Assembly (NCBI RefSeq): GCF_009906855.1 | Contig: NZ_CP047650.1 | Coordinates: forward strand, 5,518,001 to 5,582,000 | Length of the DNA: 64,000 nucleotides | Origin: Xylophilus rhododendri | Lineage (GTDB): Bacteria; Pseudomonadota; Gammaproteobacteria; Burkholderiales; Burkholderiaceae_C | Reading direction: 5' to 3' | Shown: in pieces, positions 60,567 through 64,000 of the stretch | Position numbering within the stretch: the stretch's first letter is position 1 | Layout of the letters: every line of letters starts with the position of its first letter | Notes under the pieces: model-generated | Database searches by the model: none | Seen by the model: the letters and a program-made list of their open reading frames with translations, nothing else | What the model was told of the DNA's origin: nothing | Translations under genes and position numbers: made by a program

Positions 60567-62003
60567 ATGGACGCGTCCAGCGCCCCGCAGGAACTGATCA
60601 GCATTAATCCGGCCAATGGCGCGGAAATCGCGCGCGTGAAAATCACCACGATTCCCGAACTGGATGCCGCGGTGGCCACGGCGCAGCGGGCATTCGAGGA
60701 GTCGGGCTGGAAATCGCTACTGCCGCATAAACGCGCGCTGGTATTGCAGGCGATCGCCGACGGACTGCTCGCCGAGAAAGAATCGCTGGCCCGGCTGCAA
60801 ATGCAGGATAACGGCAAGCCGCTGGCCGAATGCCGCGGCATGGTGGAATCGGCGATCGGCACCTTTCGATATTACGCAGGCGTTTGCGAGGTATTGGAAA
60901 CCGAAGTCACGCCGCCGCGCGGCGATTATGTTTCCTTCACGGTGCTGGAGCCTTTCGGTGTGGTCGCGGCGATTACGCCGTGGAACTCGCCGATCATGAA
61001 CGATGCCACCAAGGTGGCACCGGCGCTGGCCGCGGGCAATGCGGTGCTGCTCAAGCCATCGGAGGATTCGCCGCTGCTGGCGCCGGAGCTGGCGCGCATC
61101 GCCCTGGCGGCCGGCCTGCCGGCGGGCCTGCTGCAGGTGGTGCAGGGGCGCGGTGCGGAGTTGGGGGCGGCGCTGGTGGCGCATCCGGGCGTGCGCATGA
61201 TTTCCTTCACCGGCGGTACCGTGTCCGGCCGCGCCATCGCCCGGGTGGCGGGCGACCGGCTGGTGCCGGCGGCGCTGGAGCTGGGCGGCAAGTCGCCGCA
61301 TGTGGTGTTCGCCGATGCCAACCGGGCGCATGCGGTGGCGGCGGTGGTGGCCGGCATCTTCGGCTCGGCCGGGCAGTCCTGCGTGGCGGGCTCGCGGCTG
61401 TTCATCGAGGAAAGCATTTACGACGAGGTGCTGCGGCAGGTGGTGGAGCGCACCCGCGTGCTGCGGGTGGCGCTGCCGGATGCGCCGGATGTCGAAGTCG
61501 GCCCGCTGGCCTCCTTCCATCACCGCGAGCGGGTGGCGCGTTTCGTGGACCGGGCGCGGGCGGAGGGCGGCCGGGTGCTCTGCGGCGGTCAGGCGCCGGA
61601 GGGCGACGGTTATGCGCAGGGCGCTTTCTATCTGCCGACCGTCATCGACGGCCTGGCGCCCGGATCCCTGTCCTGCCAGGAGGAGGCCTTCGGCCCCGTT
61701 CTGGTGGCGCTGCCGTTTCGCGACGAAGCCGACCTGATCGCCCAGGCCAATGGCACGGCCTTCGGCCTGGCCTGCGGCATCTGGTCCGAGGATTTCAAGC
61801 GCGCCTGGCGGATCGGTCGGGCGCTGGAAGCCGGATCGGTCTGGATCAATACCTACAAGCAGTCGGTCACCAGCACGCCATTCGGCGGTTTCAAGAACAG
61901 CGGCATCGGCCGGGAAAAGGGTATCGACGGCCTGCGGCTGTATGCGCAGGTCAAGAGCATGTATTTCGGCCTGCACGAGAAAGCGCTGGCCGTTGCCAAA
62001 TAA
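60567..62003 (+). CDS. NAD(P)-dependent aldehyde dehydrogenase
   Basis: 478 residues, standard ALDH length. Catalytic Cys in GSAGQSCVAGSRLF, general-base Glu in LELGGKSPHVVF, oxyanion Asn in ITPWNSPIMNDATK, and EEAFGPVLVALPF and TPFGGFKNSGIGREKG near the end. It oxidises an aldehyde to the acid in the cytoplasm. First gene of a plus-strand operon with a beta-hydroxyacid dehydrogenase 13 bases downstream, and divergent from the GntR/FCD gene. Confidence 0.91.
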   Translation: MDASSAPQELISINPANGAEIARVKITTIPELDAAVATAQRAFEESGWKSLLPHKRALVLQAIADGLLAEKESLARLQMQDNGKPLAECRGMVESAIGTFRYYAGVCEVLETEVTPPRGDYVSFTVLEPFGVVAAITPWNSPIMNDATKVAPALAAGNAVLLKPSEDSPLLAPELARIALAAGLPAGLLQVVQGRGAELGAALVAHPGVRMISFTGGTVSGRAIARVAGDRLVPAALELGGKSPHVVFADANRAHAVAAVVAGIFGSAGQSCVAGSRLFIEESIYDEVLRQVVERTRVLRVALPDAPDVEVGPLASFHHRERVARFVDRARAEGGRVLCGGQAPEGDGYAQGAFYLPTVIDGLAPGSLSCQEEAFGPVLVALPFRDEADLIAQANGTAFGLACGIWSEDFKRAWRIGRALEAGSVWINTYKQSVTSTPFGGFKNSGIGREKGIDGLRLYAQVKSMYFGLHEKALAVAK

Positions 62004-62016
62004 GGAGAGAGAAACG

Positions 62017-62934
62017 ATGAGCGATATTCAAACCAGCCCGTCCGCGGCGCCGGTGGCCGTGTATGGCCTGGGCAATATGGGTTTTCCGATCGCGGCGCGT
62101 GTTGCGCGGCGTTTTCCGGTGCTGGTGTCGGATCTGGACGAGTCCCAGCTCGAACGCTCTGTCCAGGCATTCGCCGCCAGGCCGATCGCCACGACCGCCG
62201 ATCTGGCGCAGGTCCGGGTCGTGGTGCTGTCCCTGCCGAGTCCTGCCATTTCGCAGGCGGTGATCCGCCAGATCGCGCCGGCCTTGCCCCGCGGCGCGGT
62301 GGTGCTGGAAACCAGCACCGTCAATCCCGAGGACATCCACGCTGCCAGCGCACTGCTGCGGCCCTTCGGCATCGCGCTGGTGGATGCCTCCGTGATGGCC
62401 GGCGTCAGCCAGATGGAGGCGGGCAGCGCCACGCTCGCCCTGGGCGGTGCCATGGAGGCCATCGCCCTCGCGCAGCCGGTGCTCGATGCCATCGCCCAGA
62501 AGCAGGTGTACTTCGGCCAGAGCGGTGCCGGCGCGGCCGCCAAGGTCATCAACAACGCCGTGGCCCACGCGGTGATGGTGGTGGTGGCCGAAGCCGGCTC
62601 GCTGGCCACGGCGGCCGGCGTCAGCTGCGAGAAGCTGATCGCGCTGCTGTCGGACGCACAGATGGGCCTGCACCGCCCGCTGACCCACCGTTATGCCGAA
62701 CGCATCGTGCAGGGCAACTACGCCGGCGGCATGCCGCTGGACGCGGCCCGCAAGGATTCGGTGCTGGCGCTGCAGCTGGCGCAGTCGCTGGGTGTGCCGC
62801 TGTTCGCCATCCAGGGCTCGCACTCGGTCTACGAAATGGCGGCGACGGCGGGTTATGGCCGCGACGACTATGCCGCCATCGCCAAGCTCTGGGCCGACTG
62901 GGGCCGGCCGACGGTGCCCGCGGCCGGCGATTGA
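62017..62934 (+). CDS. 3-hydroxyisobutyrate dehydrogenase-like NAD(P) oxidoreductase
   Basis: 305 residues from ATG 62017, with AAGGAGAG upstream. Rossmann AVYGLGNMGFPIAARV, the family substrate motif VDASVMAGVSQMEAGSATL, the catalytic Lys in GAAAKVINNAVAH, and KDSVLALQLAQSLGVPLF in the C-domain. It interconverts a beta-hydroxyacid and its aldehyde/keto form. Linked to an aldehyde dehydrogenase and a TctC-type binding protein, it probably works on an imported hydroxy- or dicarboxylic acid. Confidence 0.9.
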   Translation: MSDIQTSPSAAPVAVYGLGNMGFPIAARVARRFPVLVSDLDESQLERSVQAFAARPIATTADLAQVRVVVLSLPSPAISQAVIRQIAPALPRGAVVLETSTVNPEDIHAASALLRPFGIALVDASVMAGVSQMEAGSATLALGGAMEAIALAQPVLDAIAQKQVYFGQSGAGAAAKVINNAVAHAVMVVVAEAGSLATAAGVSCEKLIALLSDAQMGLHRPLTHRYAERIVQGNYAGGMPLDAARKDSVLALQLAQSLGVPLFAIQGSHSVYEMAATAGYGRDDYAAIAKLWADWGRPTVPAAGD

Positions 62935-62980
62935 GCGCCGGGCTTTTATTTCCCACAAGACCCATCCCGAGGAGACAACC

Positions 62981-63976
62981 ATGAACATCGACAAGAAACG
63001 CCCATCGTCCCGCCGCGGCCTGCGCGCCATCGCCGCAGCCGCGGTCGGGCTGCTCGGCCTGCTGTCCGCGCCCGCCTGGGCCTGGCCGGACCGGCCGATC
63101 GAACTGGTGGTCGGCTTCGCCGCCGGCGGCGGCACCGACATCACCGCCCGCACCGTGGCCATGCACCTGGGCAAGCTGCTCAACACCTCGGTGGTGGTGA
63201 GCAACAAGGCCGGCGCTTCGGGAGAACTGGGCCTGGCCTTCGTCGCCAAGGCCCCGCCGGACGGCTATGTGATCGGCATGACCAATATGCCCGGACTGGT
63301 GACCCTGCCGATCGAGCGCCGCACCCAGTTCAAGGCCGAGGACTTCAGCTACATCGCCAACCTGGTGCGCGACCCCAGCGCCTTCAGCGTGAACGCCGGC
63401 AGCAAGTACCGCACCGTGGCCGACCTGGTGGCCGATGCCAAGGCCCGGCCGGGCGAGATCAGCTACGGCTCGACCGGCGTGGGCACCGACGACCACCTGG
63501 CCATGGTGCTGTTCGAACGCCTGACCGGCACCCGGCTGAACCATGTGCCCTTCAACGGCGCCGGCCCGCTGCGCAATGCGCTGTTCGGCGGGCATATCGT
63601 GATCGGCGGCATGAACCTGGGCGAGGTCATGCCCTTCAAGTCCAAGGTGGTCGTCCTGGGTGAAGCCGGCGCCGCCCGTTCGCGGCTGGCGCCCGAGGTG
63701 CCTAGCTTCGTGGAGCAGGGCGTGAACCTGGTCTTCAGCTCGGAGCGCGGCATCGTCGCACCGCGCAACCTGTCGCCGGAGGTGCTGCAGAAACTGACCG
63801 AGGCGCTGCGCACCATGGCGGCGGATCCGGAATTCCAGAAGCAGATGGAGGACCAGTTCACCGAAATGGACTACCTGGAGGGCGCTGCCTGGAAGACCCG
63901 GCTGGACAAGGCCACGCAGGAGTTCACCACGCTGTGGAAGAGCAATCCCTGGGGCGATGCGCAGCGGCCGCAGTGA
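62981..63976 (+). CDS. Tripartite tricarboxylate transporter binding protein (Bug/TctC)
   Basis: 331 residues from ATG 62981 (GAGGAG upstream). Signal peptide with a twin-arginine-like start (SSRRGLRAIAAAAVGLLG, cut near AWAWP), then WPDRPIELVVGFAAGGGTDI, VVVSNKAGASGELG, PDGYVIGMTNMPGL, GSTGVGTDDHLAM and PFNGAGPLRNALFGGH. A second, distinct Bug protein in this window; it closes the aldehyde dehydrogenase operon as far as visible, and the window ends 24 bases after its stop. Confidence 0.9.
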   Translation: MNIDKKRPSSRRGLRAIAAAAVGLLGLLSAPAWAWPDRPIELVVGFAAGGGTDITARTVAMHLGKLLNTSVVVSNKAGASGELGLAFVAKAPPDGYVIGMTNMPGLVTLPIERRTQFKAEDFSYIANLVRDPSAFSVNAGSKYRTVADLVADAKARPGEISYGSTGVGTDDHLAMVLFERLTGTRLNHVPFNGAGPLRNALFGGHIVIGGMNLGEVMPFKSKVVVLGEAGAARSRLAPEVPSFVEQGVNLVFSSERGIVAPRNLSPEVLQKLTEALRTMAADPEFQKQMEDQFTEMDYLEGAAWKTRLDKATQEFTTLWKSNPWGDAQRPQ

Positions 63977-64000
63977 GCGAATTCCCGGAGCACGGGAACG

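Overview
The window is one high-GC stretch (roughly two-thirds G+C by eye) of a proteobacterial chromosome. Closely packed operons, ATGA/GTGA stop-start overlaps, two tripartite-tricarboxylate (Bug/TctC) binding proteins, PEP-CTERM proteins, a Burkholderia-type phosphonate cluster and many LysR/GntR/MocR-controlled catabolic genes point to a free-living betaproteobacterium of the order Burkholderiales, probably Comamonadaceae-like. The genus is not determined. I see no rRNA, tRNA, CRISPR array, insertion sequence or prophage.

Layout. 1-2.0 kb: tail of a diguanylate cyclase, then GST, YciI-like and YunG-like genes of visibly lower GC. 2.1-7.8 kb: MFS transporter and class II aldolase, a MocR regulator divergent from an EamA exporter, and a membrane dipeptidase. 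7.9-11.5 kb: a periplasmic binding protein in tandem with a membrane GGDEF-EAL protein. 11.5-19.2 kb: an apparent sugar-acid catabolic locus (SDR, SMP-30 lactonase, two enolase-superfamily enzymes, 2-hydroxyacid dehydrogenase, NIPSNAP, TctC and a GntR regulator) in which two genes carry single-base frameshifts. 19.5-25.5 kb: small unknown protein, alpha/beta-hydrolase lipoprotein, FAD monooxygenase, MmyB-type regulator and divergent NAD(P)-binding protein. 25.7-28.8 kb: two PEP-CTERM proteins and a CSS-EAL phosphodiesterase. 29.2-33.3 kb: a hipBA toxin-antitoxin operon with three evenly spaced operators, and a hybrid histidine kinase. 33.6-40.5 kb: VOC and SRPBCC proteins, AraC regulator, XapX-amidohydrolase-DoxX operon, and pirin with divergent LysR.

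40.5-49.3 kb is a 2-aminoethylphosphonate-type cluster: EamA membrane protein, HD-domain oxygenase (PhnZ-like) and GntR regulator on one strand; binding protein, ATPase, fused permease, HAD phosphatase, FAD oxidoreductase and phosphonoacetaldehyde hydrolase (PhnX) on the other. No PhnW transaminase and no PhnY hydroxylase is present, which suggests that the FAD enzyme supplies phosphonoacetaldehyde to PhnX.

49.3-56.9 kb: NUDIX hydrolase, PrpF-family isomerase behind a striking double palindrome, the qorB/HxlR pair, an AhpD protein with an ECF41 sigma factor and a matching ECF41 promoter, then a YheO-type regulator with an ornithine-cyclodeaminase-like enzyme and a threonine/hydroxyaspartate ammonia-lyase. 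56.8-64 kb: a shortened antitoxin-like protein, an alpha/beta hydrolase, a PACE efflux protein, a nitronate monooxygenase-like enzyme, and a GntR-controlled aldehyde dehydrogenase / beta-hydroxyacid dehydrogenase / TctC operon.

At least three genes (near 11.6, 17.3 and 18.8 kb), and probably a fourth near 49.3 kb, look broken by single-base losses, mostly in G/C runs. Base-level sequence error should be excluded before these are called pseudogenes.
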